Below are positions 52,276 to 61,742 of a stretch of 64,000 nt of DNA, piece by piece. This stretch comes from Kordiimonas sp. (lineage in GTDB: Bacteria; Pseudomonadota; Alphaproteobacteria; Sphingomonadales; Emcibacteraceae): positions 792,504 to 856,503 of the forward strand of contig PADB01000010.1 in NCBI GenBank assembly GCA_002700365.1. Direction: 5' to 3'. The notes beneath the pieces are model-generated. The model did not search any database and had not been told where the DNA came from. It was given only the letters and a program-made list of their open reading frames with translations. Position numbers and translations under genes: made by a program. Within the stretch, counting starts at the first letter, position 1. The number at the start of each line of letters is the position of its first letter.

Positions 52276-53229
52276 TCAAAGGCCCCTATGGGACAGCCGG
52301 TGACATAGATCATCTAATTGATCTAGGCTCTGATAATGTATAGTCACAGTACCGCTTTCATCCGGCTGGAAATTCACCGCAACGCGCAAACCTGTTGCTG
52401 CGGATAGGTCCGCTTCCAGCGCAAGAGTATCAGCGTCTTTCTGGGTACCGTCCTGACCAGCTTTTACAGCTTTTTTCACACGTGCCCGGCTCTCATGCTC
52501 TTCTGTATTTGCCGTATTTCTTTTATCCTGACGGGCCGCCAGTTCCGTTTGCCGCACGCTAAGACCCTTTTGCAACACGGTTTCTGCCAGAAGGTCAGGA
52601 TGATCTGCCGTAATCAAGGCCCGGGCATGTCCCATTGTCAATTGACCATCCGCAACAAAATTTTGCACTTTTTCCGGTAAATTTAACAATCGCAAAATAT
52701 TGGCAATATGGCTCCGGCTCTTACCTATAATTTGGGCCAGTTGCTCCTGCGTATGATCAAACTCTTCCATCAAACGATGGTAACCCTTGGCCTCTTCAAT
52801 AGGATTAAGGTCATGGCGTTGAATATTTTCAATCAGCGCGACTTCAAGGGTTTCTTTATCGTCCAGCTCTTTAATTACAATAGGAACCTGATGAAGCTGC
52901 GCCTCTTGTGCCGCCCGCCAACGGCGCTCCCCCGCGATGATTTCATATTGATCGGCATTATTCGCATCTGGACGGACCAAAATAGGTTGGAGGATACCTT
53001 TTTCCCGCACCGAATTGACTAATTCCCGTGCCTTATCATCATTAAAATTTACCCTGGGCTGATAACGATTGGGACGTAACATTTCAATCGGCACGACCTG
53101 CGGCGTAGCGCGTGATGGCGATGTTACGCTTTCATCACCCGTCTGCGCTTCCGCAACGGTGGCGGACACCGCTTTATTCTCACCTAATAATGCTGACAGG
53201 CCTCTGCCTAATCCTTGTTTTTTCGCCAT
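52276..53229 (-). CDS. parB: Chromosome partitioning protein ParB
   Basis: 317 residues. CTP-dependent clamp that loads at parS. The N-terminal ParB/sulfiredoxin-like domain has IEMLRPNRYQPRVNF, EIIAGERRWRAAQ (the CTP-binding box GERRWRA), then the HTH DHTQEQLAQIIGKSRSHIANILRLL (about 160-185), and a C-terminal dimerisation end LDQLDDLCHRL. The N-terminus KKQGLGRGLSALLGEN is the ParA-stimulating segment. It follows parA by 67 bases. Confidence 0.97.
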   Translation of the reverse strand: MAKKQGLGRGLSALLGENKAVSATVAEAQTGDESVTSPSRATPQVVPIEMLRPNRYQPRVNFNDDKARELVNSVREKGILQPILVRPDANNADQYEIIAGERRWRAAQEAQLHQVPIVIKELDDKETLEVALIENIQRHDLNPIEEAKGYHRLMEEFDHTQEQLAQIIGKSRSHIANILRLLNLPEKVQNFVADGQLTMGHARALITADHPDLLAETVLQKGLSVRQTELAARQDKRNTANTEEHESRARVKKAVKAGQDGTQKDADTLALEADLSAATGLRVAVNFQPDESGTVTIHYQSLDQLDDLCHRLSHRGL

Positions 53230-53296
53230 CTTTGGTTCTCTTTAGCTTTCATTTTCCTGTCCAGGTACAAAGCCAACTTTTTGTTGAAAGTTAAAC

Positions 53297-54103
53297 TTAA
53301 GCCACTTTGCGCTCCGAATCCCGCTTCAGCATTTCTGTTGCTAAACGTATATAAGCCTGGCTACCTGGGCATTTATGGTCATATAACAACGCTGGCTTTC
53401 CGTGTGACGGTGCCTCAGAAATCCTGACATTACGGGGAATGACTGTTGTATAAACTTTGTCACCTAAATAGCCGCGGACATCATTAGCAACCTGACCAGA
53501 TAAATTGTTACGGCCATCAAACATTGTTAAAACAATGCCTTCAATAGTTAAGGAAGGATTAAAGTTGGCCTGAACAGTTTCAATGGTTTGCATCAACAGT
53601 GATAAGCCCTCCAAAGCAAAAAATTCGCATTGTAATGGCACCAGCACAGAATCTGCTGCCACCAGGGCATTTAACGTCAATAGATTCAAAGACGGGGGGC
53701 AATCAATTAAGATATAGTCTAATTTCTCAATAAACTCTTCTTCCAAGGCCCTTTTTAGATGGTAACAGCGCGTCTCGCTATTGACCAATTCTACTTCGGC
53801 GCCCGTTAGGTCTACCTTTGACGGGACGAGAAACAAACCCGGCACTAACGTTTCCCTTAACGTGTCCGCGAGCCTTGCTTCACCGATCAACAATTCATAA
53901 GACGATAAATCACGATCTTGCCGATCAATACCAAAGCCGGTCGTCGCATTACCCTGCGGGTCCAAATCAATCAACATTAACTGCTTTCCCGCCGCCGCAA
54001 GAGCCGTTGCAAGGTTAATTGTTGTAGTTGTTTTCCCCACGCCGCCTTTCTGATTGGCGACCGCAATAACAATCGGCTTGTTCTGCATAGTTGTCTCAGA
54101 CAA
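53297..54103 (-). CDS. parA: Chromosome partitioning ATPase ParA
   Basis: 268 residues from the TTG at 54103, chosen because AGAGGA lies 7 bases upstream; an ATG at 54088 and a TTG at 54151 are alternatives. Deviant Walker A VANQKGGVGKTTT, with the conserved GLFLVPSKVDLTGAEVELV. The switch region is DYILIDCPPSLNLLTLNAL and the C-terminal IVLTMFDGRNNLSGQV is typical. Acts with ParB at the parS sites nearby. Confidence 0.94.
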   Translation of the reverse strand: MSETTMQNKPIVIAVANQKGGVGKTTTTINLATALAAAGKQLMLIDLDPQGNATTGFGIDRQDRDLSSYELLIGEARLADTLRETLVPGLFLVPSKVDLTGAEVELVNSETRCYHLKRALEEEFIEKLDYILIDCPPSLNLLTLNALVAADSVLVPLQCEFFALEGLSLLMQTIETVQANFNPSLTIEGIVLTMFDGRNNLSGQVANDVRGYLGDKVYTTVIPRNVRISEAPSHGKPALLYDHKCPGSQAYIRLATEMLKRDSERKVA

Positions 54104-54232
54104 TACTGTTTCCTCTAAACCTTTTTTATTTGTGAAGCCGTCTATTAACAATCACTATAAATGCGGTGCATAAAATCACTACATATTGTCACTCTTCAAA
54201 CGCCAAACCTGAAGTTGCCAACCTTTATTGGT

Positions 54233-54928
54233 CTAGTTTCTATCACCACGGCGACTGATCTGCGTAAGCTTTAGAATAACCCCTTCCGGATCAGTCTGGC
54301 TAGCGATTTTCTCAATGTTAAATTTCCAATTTCGCGCAGCATGTGCGACCTCGTCCTCCGCCGTGCGCCCTTTCGGCAGCAAACATAGGGTGTCTGTTTG
54401 TAAAAAACCCTCTGCGTAAACCAGTAATTGTTCCAAACTTGCGAGCGCCCGTGACGTCATGACGCTAACCGGAAAAGGAGAAATCTGCTCAATCCGGCCA
54501 TGGTGAACCACCGCTTGTAAATCTAAATCACGGATTATCTGACGTAAAAAAGCGGCTTTTTTGCCATTACTTTCGATCATATGCACGTCATTCCACCCCA
54601 TGATCGCCAGCACCAATGCGGGAAAGCCTGCACCAGAGCCTAAATCCAGCAATGGCCTTGACAGCGGCCCTTCTGACGGTGTTGTTGTGACCGCTGACGC
54701 CGTAAGTTTCTCAGGTAACAGGGCATAAAGCTGAGCGGAGTCAAAGATGTGGCGCCACCATATTTCCGGCACTGTTGACGGCGAAATTAAATTAATCTGT
54801 TTCTGCCATTTGAGTAATGTCGCGACATAATGTTCTAATTTTTCACACGTTTCACGTGGAACGTTAAGCTGTTGCCGCAAATCCGCCACACCAAAGGTCG
54901 TGATATTAACAGGAGCCGTCATCGGCAT
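54233..54928 (-). CDS. rsmG: 16S rRNA m7G527 methyltransferase RsmG
   Basis: 231 residues. SAM-binding motif LLDLGSGAGFPALVLA, then MIESNGKKAAFLRQIIRDL and the MTSRALASLEQLLVYA segment that contacts the substrate. The start codon overlaps the mnmG stop by one base (TAATG). A parS-like site lies within the coding sequence. Confidence 0.95.
   Translation of the reverse strand: MPMTAPVNITTFGVADLRQQLNVPRETCEKLEHYVATLLKWQKQINLISPSTVPEIWWRHIFDSAQLYALLPEKLTASAVTTTPSEGPLSRPLLDLGSGAGFPALVLAIMGWNDVHMIESNGKKAAFLRQIIRDLDLQAVVHHGRIEQISPFPVSVMTSRALASLEQLLVYAEGFLQTDTLCLLPKGRTAEDEVAHAARNWKFNIEKIASQTDPEGVILKLTQISRRGDRN
54848..54863. other. parS-like site within rsmG
   Basis: CGTTTCACGTGGAACG, centred on CACGTG. 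It matches the bacterial parS core (TGTTTCACGTGAAACA) with one variant core base and flank differences, inside the coding sequence of rsmG, close to parAB. Confidence 0.7.
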
Positions 54929-56832
54929 TAACTGGCCTTCCGTGACTTTTGCTTCTTCACATGGCGCAAAAGGGCCGTCAACGCCGCAGGAGTAACACCA
55001 GAAAGCCGCGCGGCCGCCCCTAACGTCGCAGGACGTGCTTGTGACAATTTTTCACACAACTCATGAGAAAGTCCACCCACCGCGCTATAATCAAGTGTTG
55101 ATGGCAGTATCAGCCGCTCATCCTTACGAAAGGCGTGAATATCTGCTTCCTGCCGCTCCAGATAACCGCTGTATAAAGCATCTGTCTCAACCTGCGTCAC
55201 AATTGCCGGGGAAAGAGCGGCCAGTTCCGGCCAGATACGCTGCAAATCAGTCAAGCTGATATCAGGATAAGATAACAAGGTTTTTGCCGACCGCATTACC
55301 CCATCTTGATTGATCTTCAATCCGTATTTTTGCTGCGCCTCACTGGGACTAATCAATAGCTGGTCCATTAACTGCCGTGCGGCCGCAAGATCTGACATTT
55401 TCTGCGCAAATACAGCAGCACGGCGAGTGCCCACAACCCCTATCTCAAGCCCTTTCTGGGTCAGACGCTGGTCAGCATTATCCGCCCGCAGCGTTAAGCG
55501 ATACTCCGCACGTGATGTAAACATCCGGTAAGGTTCACGCGTTCCTTTCGTAACCAGGTCATCAATCATGACCCCCATGTAACCATCAGCGCGATCAAGA
55601 ATAAAGTCCCCTCGTCCCAGAACCTGGGCTGCGGCATTGATCCCGGCCCAAAGCCCTTGCGCGCCAGCTTCTTCATAACCTGTCGTTCCATTTATTTGAC
55701 CGGCAAGATAAAGATTATCCGCGCGATGCGTTTCTAGCGTTGGCTTTAATTCTCGTGGATCAATAAAATCATATTCAATAGCATAACCATATTCGAGGAT
55801 CTTAACATCCTCTAGGCCACGGATAGATCGTATATAGCTGTCTTGTACATGACGGGGAAGGGAGGTGGAAATACCATTGGGATAGACCGTATGATCGTCT
55901 AACCCCTCGGGTTCCAGAAAAATTTGATGGCTCTGCTTTTCCGCAAAGCGCACGACCTTATCTTCGATCGAGGGGCAATAGCGCGGGCCTATTCCTTCGA
56001 TATGCCCCGCATACATGGCCGATAAGTGAATATTATCTCTGATAATCTCATGCGTTTTTTCATTAGTATGGGTTATGTGGCAGTTAATCTGCGGAACTGT
56101 CACTTTATTTGTCAGAAAGGAAAATGGCTCTATAGGGTCATCCCCGGGTTGCTCTTCACAAACGGACCAATTAATTGTCCGTCCATCGAGACGCGCTGGT
56201 GTTCCGGTTTTCAACCGCCCCAGATCAAAGCCTATTTTCTCTAATGTTTTAGACAATCCGATGGCCGGGGCTTCACCCACACGCCCTGCTGCCACACGCT
56301 CTTCGCCAATGTGAATAACCCCGCGCAAAAATGTCCCCGTGGTTAAAATCACTTTTTTTGCTTTTATTTCCGTCCCGTCTGCAGTAACAACCCCTTCTAT
56401 CCGAAAACGTTTTTCTACGGATGCCAAGTTGTCATCATTAACATCAGCGATCAGCAGATCCTCCACCGCCCCTGCCTGCAACGTAAGATGATCAACTTTT
56501 GCTAAAGCCGCCTGCATTGCTTCGCGGTATAATTTACGATCTGCCTGCGCACGCGGGCCCCTCACCGCCGGACCTTTGCGACGATTTAGCATGCGGAATT
56601 GTATTCCTGCCTGATCTATGACACGGCCCATCAGGCCATCAAGCGCATCAATTTCCCTGACCAAATGCCCTTTACCTAGTCCACCTATTGCGGGATTACA
56701 GGACATTTGCCCGATTGTTTCTAATTTGTGGGTCAACAATAAAGTAGATGCACCCATACGCGCAGCCGCCGCGGCAGCCTCACAGCCAGCGTGTCCACCC
56801 CCGATTACGATTACATCATATGTCACTGACAT
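54928..56832 (-). CDS. mnmG: tRNA uridine-34 carboxymethylaminomethyl-modifying enzyme MnmG
   Basis: About 634 residues from ATG 56832 ([20 protein letters not shown]); an earlier in-frame start at 56871 adds 13 unlikely residues. FAD motif [17 protein letters not shown], then [21 protein letters not shown], the FAD/folate region [19 protein letters not shown], and [17 protein letters not shown]. The C-terminal helical part ends with [16 protein letters not shown]. Works as a complex with MnmE to modify the wobble uridine of several tRNAs. Genes lie in the usual mnmE-mnmG-rsmG-parA-parB order. Confidence 0.97.
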   Translation of the reverse strand: MSVTYDVIVIGGGHAGCEAAAAAARMGASTLLLTHKLETIGQMSCNPAIGGLGKGHLVREIDALDGLMGRVIDQAGIQFRMLNRRKGPAVRGPRAQADRKLYREAMQAALAKVDHLTLQAGAVEDLLIADVNDDNLASVEKRFRIEGVVTADGTEIKAKKVILTTGTFLRGVIHIGEERVAAGRVGEAPAIGLSKTLEKIGFDLGRLKTGTPARLDGRTINWSVCEEQPGDDPIEPFSFLTNKVTVPQINCHITHTNEKTHEIIRDNIHLSAMYAGHIEGIGPRYCPSIEDKVVRFAEKQSHQIFLEPEGLDDHTVYPNGISTSLPRHVQDSYIRSIRGLEDVKILEYGYAIEYDFIDPRELKPTLETHRADNLYLAGQINGTTGYEEAGAQGLWAGINAAAQVLGRGDFILDRADGYMGVMIDDLVTKGTREPYRMFTSRAEYRLTLRADNADQRLTQKGLEIGVVGTRRAAVFAQKMSDLAAARQLMDQLLISPSEAQQKYGLKINQDGVMRSAKTLLSYPDISLTDLQRIWPELAALSPAIVTQVETDALYSGYLERQEADIHAFRKDERLILPSTLDYSAVGGLSHELCEKLSQARPATLGAAARLSGVTPAALTALLRHVKKQKSRKAS

Positions 56833-56962
56833 TATATATTGCCCTACGCAGCCCAAACTTTGCTGCAGCATAGAATTGCTTATTTTTTCAAGGTGGCACG
56901 TTCAATAGCAAGATATTGACTTACAGAATAGCCCAAAAATACGAATTATACCGATAATGAAA

Positions 56963-56978
56963 TGTTCCACGTGGAACA
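56963..56978. other. Perfect palindromic parS site
   Basis: TGTTCCACGTGGAACA (56963-56978), a 16-bp perfect palindrome in the 195-base gap between the mnmE stop and the mnmG start. It is the variant of the parS consensus with C in place of T in the arm. It lies about 2.9 kb from parA. Confidence 0.9.
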
Positions 56979-57027
56979 GGAAAGGTTTAAATTATTATTA
57001 CGATAGCCTACGGGCCCGCAGAAAGTC

Positions 57028-58383
57028 TTACTTTCCAATACAGAATTCTGAAAAGATCTTCCCAAGAATATCTTCCACATCCAACAAACCCATAAGCCGC
57101 GATAAACTCCTTGCAGCCATTCTCAGGTCCTCAGCAGCCAGTTCAATATCTTTCCCTGAGTCGGAAATAAATGCCTCTATATAATTTAATGCTTCTTGCA
57201 CATACTGGCGATGGCGATGTCGTGTAATGAGAGGCATTTCACGCCCTTCAAATAAATTCGCCACTTCAGCCTTTAACAGATCAATAAAGACATCTAGCCC
57301 CTCACCAGTTACGACAGATATAAAACAAACTTTATGGCCATCCTCCGTCTTGTTATTAAAAGAGATAAAATCATCTTTAGCCAGGTCGATTTTATTAACA
57401 ACAAAAATTGTTTTTTCATCGCAAAGTGATTTGGTCACGTCGTCCATGGCCGGCCACGTACGACCATCACAAAGCAATAATTTTATATCTGCATTTGCAG
57501 CGCGGGAGAGACTTCGCCTCACCCCTTCCTGCTCAATAACATCGGATGTTTCCCGCAAACCTGCCGTATCCACTAATGTTACAGCATAACCATCTATATC
57601 AAGATGTACCTCGAGATTGTCTCTTGTCGTCCCCGCAATATCAGAAACTATCGCGACATCACGTTGCGATAGTGCATTAAGTAAGCTTGATTTACCGGCA
57701 TTTGGCACCCCTAAAATAACGACAAAAAGACCATCTCTTAGTCTTTCGCCCTGTCGATTATCATTCAAATGCATCAACATATCATCCCGCAACGAAGTGA
57801 TAACCGGCCTTACCCGCTCATATACATCGTCTGGAACTTCTTCATCCGCAAAGTCAATATCCGCTTCCGTAAAAGCCAGCGCCGTCAGCAAAGACTGACG
57901 CCAACCCTCATAAAGGTTCGTTAGCCCTCCTCCCATTTGGCGAATGGCCACTTCACGCTGCTTTTCTGTCTCCGCATGAATTAAATCGGCCAAACCCTCA
58001 ACCGCTGTTAAGTCTAACCGCCCACTATCGTAGGCCCGGCGGGTAAATTCGCCCTCTTCCGCTATACGAAGACCAGGGCATTCTCCCAGTGCCGCAAGAA
58101 ACGCGGCAATGACAGCACGCCCACCATGAATTTGAAACTCCGCGACATCTTCACCCGTAAAGCTTCCCGGCGCCGGAAACCATAATAACAAACCCTGATC
58201 TAATGGCTCGCCTGTTACAGGATGATAAAACCATCTCAAATCGGCCAAACGTGGTAAGGGTATTCCCCGCTTTGGGCTTAAAAGTTCAATAACATGTCTT
58301 GTTTCGGGGCCAGAGACCCGCAGCACAGCTACGCCCGCAGTCCCATGACCTGACGACAAAGCATATATAGTTGTGGCTTGCAT
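57028..58383 (-). CDS. mnmE: tRNA uridine-34 modification GTPase MnmE
   Basis: 451 residues. N-terminal TrmE domain with YALSSGHGTAGVAVLRVSGP and FTGEDVAEFQIHGG, helical domain, and the inserted G domain: GVPNAGKSSLLNAL (G1), DIAGTTRD (G2), DTAGLR (G3) and NKIDLA (G4). The C-terminal FCIGK carries the catalytic Cys. Partner of MnmG. It is the first gene of the minus-strand run toward parB. Confidence 0.97.
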   Translation of the reverse strand: MQATTIYALSSGHGTAGVAVLRVSGPETRHVIELLSPKRGIPLPRLADLRWFYHPVTGEPLDQGLLLWFPAPGSFTGEDVAEFQIHGGRAVIAAFLAALGECPGLRIAEEGEFTRRAYDSGRLDLTAVEGLADLIHAETEKQREVAIRQMGGGLTNLYEGWRQSLLTALAFTEADIDFADEEVPDDVYERVRPVITSLRDDMLMHLNDNRQGERLRDGLFVVILGVPNAGKSSLLNALSQRDVAIVSDIAGTTRDNLEVHLDIDGYAVTLVDTAGLRETSDVIEQEGVRRSLSRAANADIKLLLCDGRTWPAMDDVTKSLCDEKTIFVVNKIDLAKDDFISFNNKTEDGHKVCFISVVTGEGLDVFIDLLKAEVANLFEGREMPLITRHRHRQYVQEALNYIEAFISDSGKDIELAAEDLRMAARSLSRLMGLLDVEDILGKIFSEFCIGK

Positions 58384-58397
58384 AAAAGACGCCTTTG

Positions 58398-58763
58398 TTA
58401 TGCTATAGGCTCTAACCCTGTATCATCAGGTTGCAACATTAATCTTTCTACACGCCCGTCCTTTTTGACATGCGTATTAAGTATTTCATCCACGTCTTCT
58501 TTTGTCTGAATACTGTACCAGATCCCTTCTGGATAAATCACCATTACCGGTCCTAATTCACATCTATTCAGACATTTGGCCCCGTTAATACGCACGCCAT
58601 CTAGCCCTATAGAGCGAGACTGCTGTTTGGCGTATTGGGCCAATTCCCCCATCCCCCGCGATAAGCAGCAGCCCCGCGGATGTCCTTCTTCACGCCCGTT
58701 AACGCACATAAATACGTGTTGTTGGTAATAAAGTTCCGGATCAGTGTCTAATCTTTGGCGCAT
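58398..58763 (-). CDS. Thioredoxin-like [2Fe-2S] ferredoxin
   Basis: 121 residues. A thioredoxin-fold ferredoxin with four Cys: CVNGREEGHPRGCC in the N-terminal half and CLNRCELGPVMVIYPEG in the C-terminal half, the typical C-x(n)-C ... C-x3-C spacing. Small soluble electron carrier of unknown partner, not the same type as the 7Fe ferredoxin at 18.5 kb. Close to the DUF6489 gene (gap 26) and mnmE (gap 14), so probably one operon. Confidence 0.88.
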   Translation of the reverse strand: MRQRLDTDPELYYQQHVFMCVNGREEGHPRGCCLSRGMGELAQYAKQQSRSIGLDGVRINGAKCLNRCELGPVMVIYPEGIWYSIQTKEDVDEILNTHVKKDGRVERLMLQPDDTGLEPIA

Positions 58764-58789
58764 TTAATGTAACCTTTTGTCATATATAT

Positions 58790-59035
58790 TTATTTACTTT
58801 TATTAGTGGTTCCTGTCGCCGCATTCCAAAACAGATTTTGTAATTTATCCCAATTCTGCGTCCCCATTGGCATCCAGCTTTTGAAGAACATCTCAAAATC
58901 TTCCGGCGATAAACCGTTCACCATCCGTTTTTCAAGCTCTTTTAGAAAAAGATCTTGTAAAGGTTCTACGTCTGGAAGCCCTAAAAACTGTCTTGCTTCT
59001 TTTGGTGTGCAATCAATATCAATACTGATCTTCAT
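58790..59035 (-). CDS. DUF6489 family protein
   Basis: 81 residues. Conserved alphaproteobacterial small protein: MKISIDIDCTPKEARQFLGLPD at the start and FFKSWMPMGTQNWDKLQNLFW near the end. No membrane segment. Function unknown. It is the first gene of the DUF6489-ferredoxin-mnmE stretch. The 191 bases upstream to ogt hold no other gene. Confidence 0.85.
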   Translation of the reverse strand: MKISIDIDCTPKEARQFLGLPDVEPLQDLFLKELEKRMVNGLSPEDFEMFFKSWMPMGTQNWDKLQNLFWNAATGTTNKSK

Positions 59036-59226
59036 GATTTCATCCTAATTTACGTCAATCGTCGTATCGACCTGTGTTCAACATAATCTGTAAACATCTT
59101 CTGTCCAATAAGAACCATAATCAATGACAGAGCAAAATTATCATGATGGCTTAACCGCTATAACTTCACCCCTGTTAATGATAGAGTATAGCTGATTATA
59201 ATTATCCTACTTTAAGGGTTTTCCTC

Positions 59227-59691
59227 ATGTCAGGCACAAACGTAGCACAACTTTCTTTTCACAGCCCGATTGGTGATCTGACCGTGACAGAAGTTGATAA
59301 CCATATCGTTTCACTGGATTGGGGCTGGGCTGCTGAAAATAAGGAAACCGCACTGCTGCGGGAAGCACATCGCTGGCTAAATGAATATTTTGATGGTCAC
59401 TGCCCGACAATGACCCTGCCACTTACACCACCTGGTACCGATTTCCAGCAGAAAGTCTGGAAAGCCATTACTGATATACCTATGGGACAAACCCAATCCT
59501 ATCAGCAACTGGCGCAAAAACTAGGTAGTCACCCCCGCGCTATTGGTGCCGCTTGTGGCCGTAATCCTATACCCCTGCTTATACCTTGTCACCGCGTTGT
59601 CGCCAAAGACGGCAAACTCACAGGTTATTCTGGCGAAGGCGGCGTAGAGACTAAAGTCTTCCTGTTAAATCTGGAAAAAACGCTGACGTAA
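59227..59691 (+). CDS. ogt: Methylated-DNA-protein-cysteine methyltransferase
   Basis: 154 residues. Repairs O6-alkylguanine by moving the alkyl group to its own Cys. The active site is LIPCHRVVAKDGKLTGYSGE, with the acceptor Cys in PCHRV near residue 119. The HTH part around FQQKVWKAITDIPMGQTQSY is complete. The short N-terminal domain fits Ogt rather than the longer Ada. Only plus-strand gene between 45.5 kb and the right end. Confidence 0.95.
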   Translation: MSGTNVAQLSFHSPIGDLTVTEVDNHIVSLDWGWAAENKETALLREAHRWLNEYFDGHCPTMTLPLTPPGTDFQQKVWKAITDIPMGQTQSYQQLAQKLGSHPRAIGAACGRNPIPLLIPCHRVVAKDGKLTGYSGEGGVETKVFLLNLEKTLT

Positions 59692-59725
59692 CAGGGTCAT
59701 ATTTTAATAGCAAAACATGGCCCTG
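59692..59725. terminator. Hairpin between convergent ogt and rho
   Basis: CAGGGTCAT (59692-59700) and ATGGCCCTG (59717-59725), a 9-bp stem with one G-T wobble pair, loop of 16. No strong T-run on either side, so an intrinsic terminator is only likely. Confidence 0.45.
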
Positions 59726-59768
59726 ATTACTAGCCTCTACGGTTATTTTTACAAAGGCAACAGAATCA

Positions 59769-61025
59769 CTAATTATTCATGGATTCAAAGAATTCTTCAT
59801 TATTCTTCGTATCCTTAATCTTGCCACGTAGGAATTCAATAGCATCCACGGAACCCATTGGCATCAGGATACGGCGCAGAATCCACATCTTCGACAATGT
59901 CCCCTTACCTACAAGCAGTTCTTCCTTACGGGTACCGGATTTCGTAATATCAATCGCCGGGAAGACACGCTTGTCACTGATTTTACGATCCAGAATAATT
60001 TCAGAGTTACCGGTTCCTTTAAATTCCTCAAAGATAACTTCATCCATACGGCTACCGGTTTCGATAAGGGCCGTGGCAATAATGCTTAAAGAACCGCCCT
60101 CTTCAATATTACGCGCAGCACCAAAAAACCGCTTTGGTCGTTGCAATGCATTTGCATCCACACCACCCGTCAATACCTTACCGGATGACGGCACAACTGT
60201 GTTATAAGCGCGTGCCAAACGGGTAATACTATCCAGCAAAATCACCACATCCCGTTTGTGTTCCACCAAACGTTTGGCTTTTTCGATAACCATTTCTGTT
60301 ACCTGTACGTGCCGGGACGCCGGTTCATCAAACGTCGAGCTAATCACTTCGCCGTTCACAGATCGCTGCATGTCCGTTACTTCTTCCGGACGTTCATCAA
60401 TCAACAATACGATGACATAGACTTCCGGATGATTGCTTGTAATAGCATGGGCAATATTCTGTAATAAGACTGTTTTACCTGTACGAGGTGGCGCAACGAC
60501 CAGACAGCGTTGTCCCTTACCGATAGGTGCAACCAAATCAATAACACGGGTCGATAGGTCTTCGACCGTTGGGTCTGCTTGATCCAGGTTTAGTTTTTCT
60601 TCTGGATAAAGTGGCGTCAGACTGTCGAAATGAACCTTATGACGGGCCTTTTCCGGCTCATCAAAATTAATGGTATTCACTTTCAGCAGTGCAAAATAAC
60701 GCTCACCTTCTTTGGGCGACCGGATCTGGCCTTCGACGGTATCCCCGGTCCGCAGACCAAAACGGCGAATTTGGCTAGGACTGACATAAATGTCATCTGG
60801 GCCAGCCAGATAATTAGCTTCTGGTGAACGTAAAAATCCAAAACCATCAGGCAATACTTCGATGACACCGCCACCAAAAATATCCTGGTTTGTATCCGCA
60901 AGCTTTTTGAGAATAGCAAAGATAATTTCCTGCTTGCGCATATTACTGGCATCATCAACTTCCAGTTCTTCTGCTAACTCTAGCAATTCTGCCGGTGATT
61001 TCTTTTTAAGCTCCAGTAGATTCAT
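59769..61025 (-). CDS. rho: Transcription termination factor Rho
   Basis: 418 residues from ATG 61025 ([21 protein letters not shown]); a start 15 bases upstream is possible. N-terminal helix bundle and cold-shock-like RNA-binding domain ([22 protein letters not shown]), then the hexameric ATPase: Walker [14 protein letters not shown], Walker [16 protein letters not shown], and the Q/R-loop [20 protein letters not shown]. Full length with no insertion. In the usual place next to the haem genes. Confidence 0.97.
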   Translation of the reverse strand: MNLLELKKKSPAELLELAEELEVDDASNMRKQEIIFAILKKLADTNQDIFGGGVIEVLPDGFGFLRSPEANYLAGPDDIYVSPSQIRRFGLRTGDTVEGQIRSPKEGERYFALLKVNTINFDEPEKARHKVHFDSLTPLYPEEKLNLDQADPTVEDLSTRVIDLVAPIGKGQRCLVVAPPRTGKTVLLQNIAHAITSNHPEVYVIVLLIDERPEEVTDMQRSVNGEVISSTFDEPASRHVQVTEMVIEKAKRLVEHKRDVVILLDSITRLARAYNTVVPSSGKVLTGGVDANALQRPKRFFGAARNIEEGGSLSIIATALIETGSRMDEVIFEEFKGTGNSEIILDRKISDKRVFPAIDITKSGTRKEELLVGKGTLSKMWILRRILMPMGSVDAIEFLRGKIKDTKNNEEFFESMNN

Positions 61026-61260
61026 AATCCTGAACGCCAATCTTCAATATAGGGGGGATAATTTCGACATTATTTGTCCTGACAGAAAGTCGAACAAATA
61101 AAGAAAGTGAATTCTTTGATGAGGTAATATTGACTCTGAACACAGCCATTGAACGGGCTTACATTACCGCAAAGTTCTAAGAAAGAAAAGCCCCTATGCA
61201 TTAAAGTGGAATTTTTCTATATTCCGTAGGATATATGCACCGCACGGCTTGCAGCATTGC

Positions 61261-61704
61261 TTATGAAAATGGTTTAACCAGAACCATAATCACAATAATA
61301 ATCATCAATACAGTAGGTCCTTCATTAACCCAGCGATAAAACTTTGCGCTGTGTTTATTTTTATCTTCGGCAAAAGCCTTACGCCATTTGGCAAGTAATC
61401 CGTGTACAGCCATCAGCAAGAACAAACATGTTAGTTTCACGTGGAACCATGGAGCTGTCCAGGCTTCGGTCGCAATCATCAAAATGAGACCAAAAATCCA
61501 TGTCGCCCCCATAGCAGGGTTGATAATGGCCCGCAGCAGACGCCGTTCCATAATTTTGAAAATTTCAGCCGTCGCTGATCCTACCTTCGCTTCAGCATGG
61601 TATACATAGAGCCTAGGTAAGTAGAGCATACCAGCCATCCATGCGATTACCGAAATCACATGAAATGCCCGAAACCAGTCAAGGTTTGTATAAATAAAAT
61701 CCAT
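61261..61704 (-). CDS. hemJ: Protoporphyrinogen oxidase HemJ
   Basis: 147 residues, four to five membrane segments. HemJ oxidises protoporphyrinogen IX to protoporphyrin IX. The conserved His near the start (WFRAFHVISVIAWMAGMLYLPRLYVYH) and Lys in HVKLTCLFLLMAVHGL are present. The linkage to hemH and hemE supports the call. A parS-like site lies inside the gene. The 235-base gap before rho shows no gene. Confidence 0.93.
   Translation of the reverse strand: MDFIYTNLDWFRAFHVISVIAWMAGMLYLPRLYVYHAEAKVGSATAEIFKIMERRLLRAIINPAMGATWIFGLILMIATEAWTAPWFHVKLTCLFLLMAVHGLLAKWRKAFAEDKNKHSAKFYRWVNEGPTVLMIIIVIMVLVKPFS
61433..61448. other. parS-like site within hemJ
   Basis: AGTTTCACGTGGAACC (61433-61448), same core GTTTCACGTGGAAC as the site in rsmG, inside hemJ about 2.5 kb from the right end. 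Confidence 0.7.
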
Positions 61705-61742
61705 GCCCTGCCCTCTTTAAAAAATTTAATACAAAAATAGAA

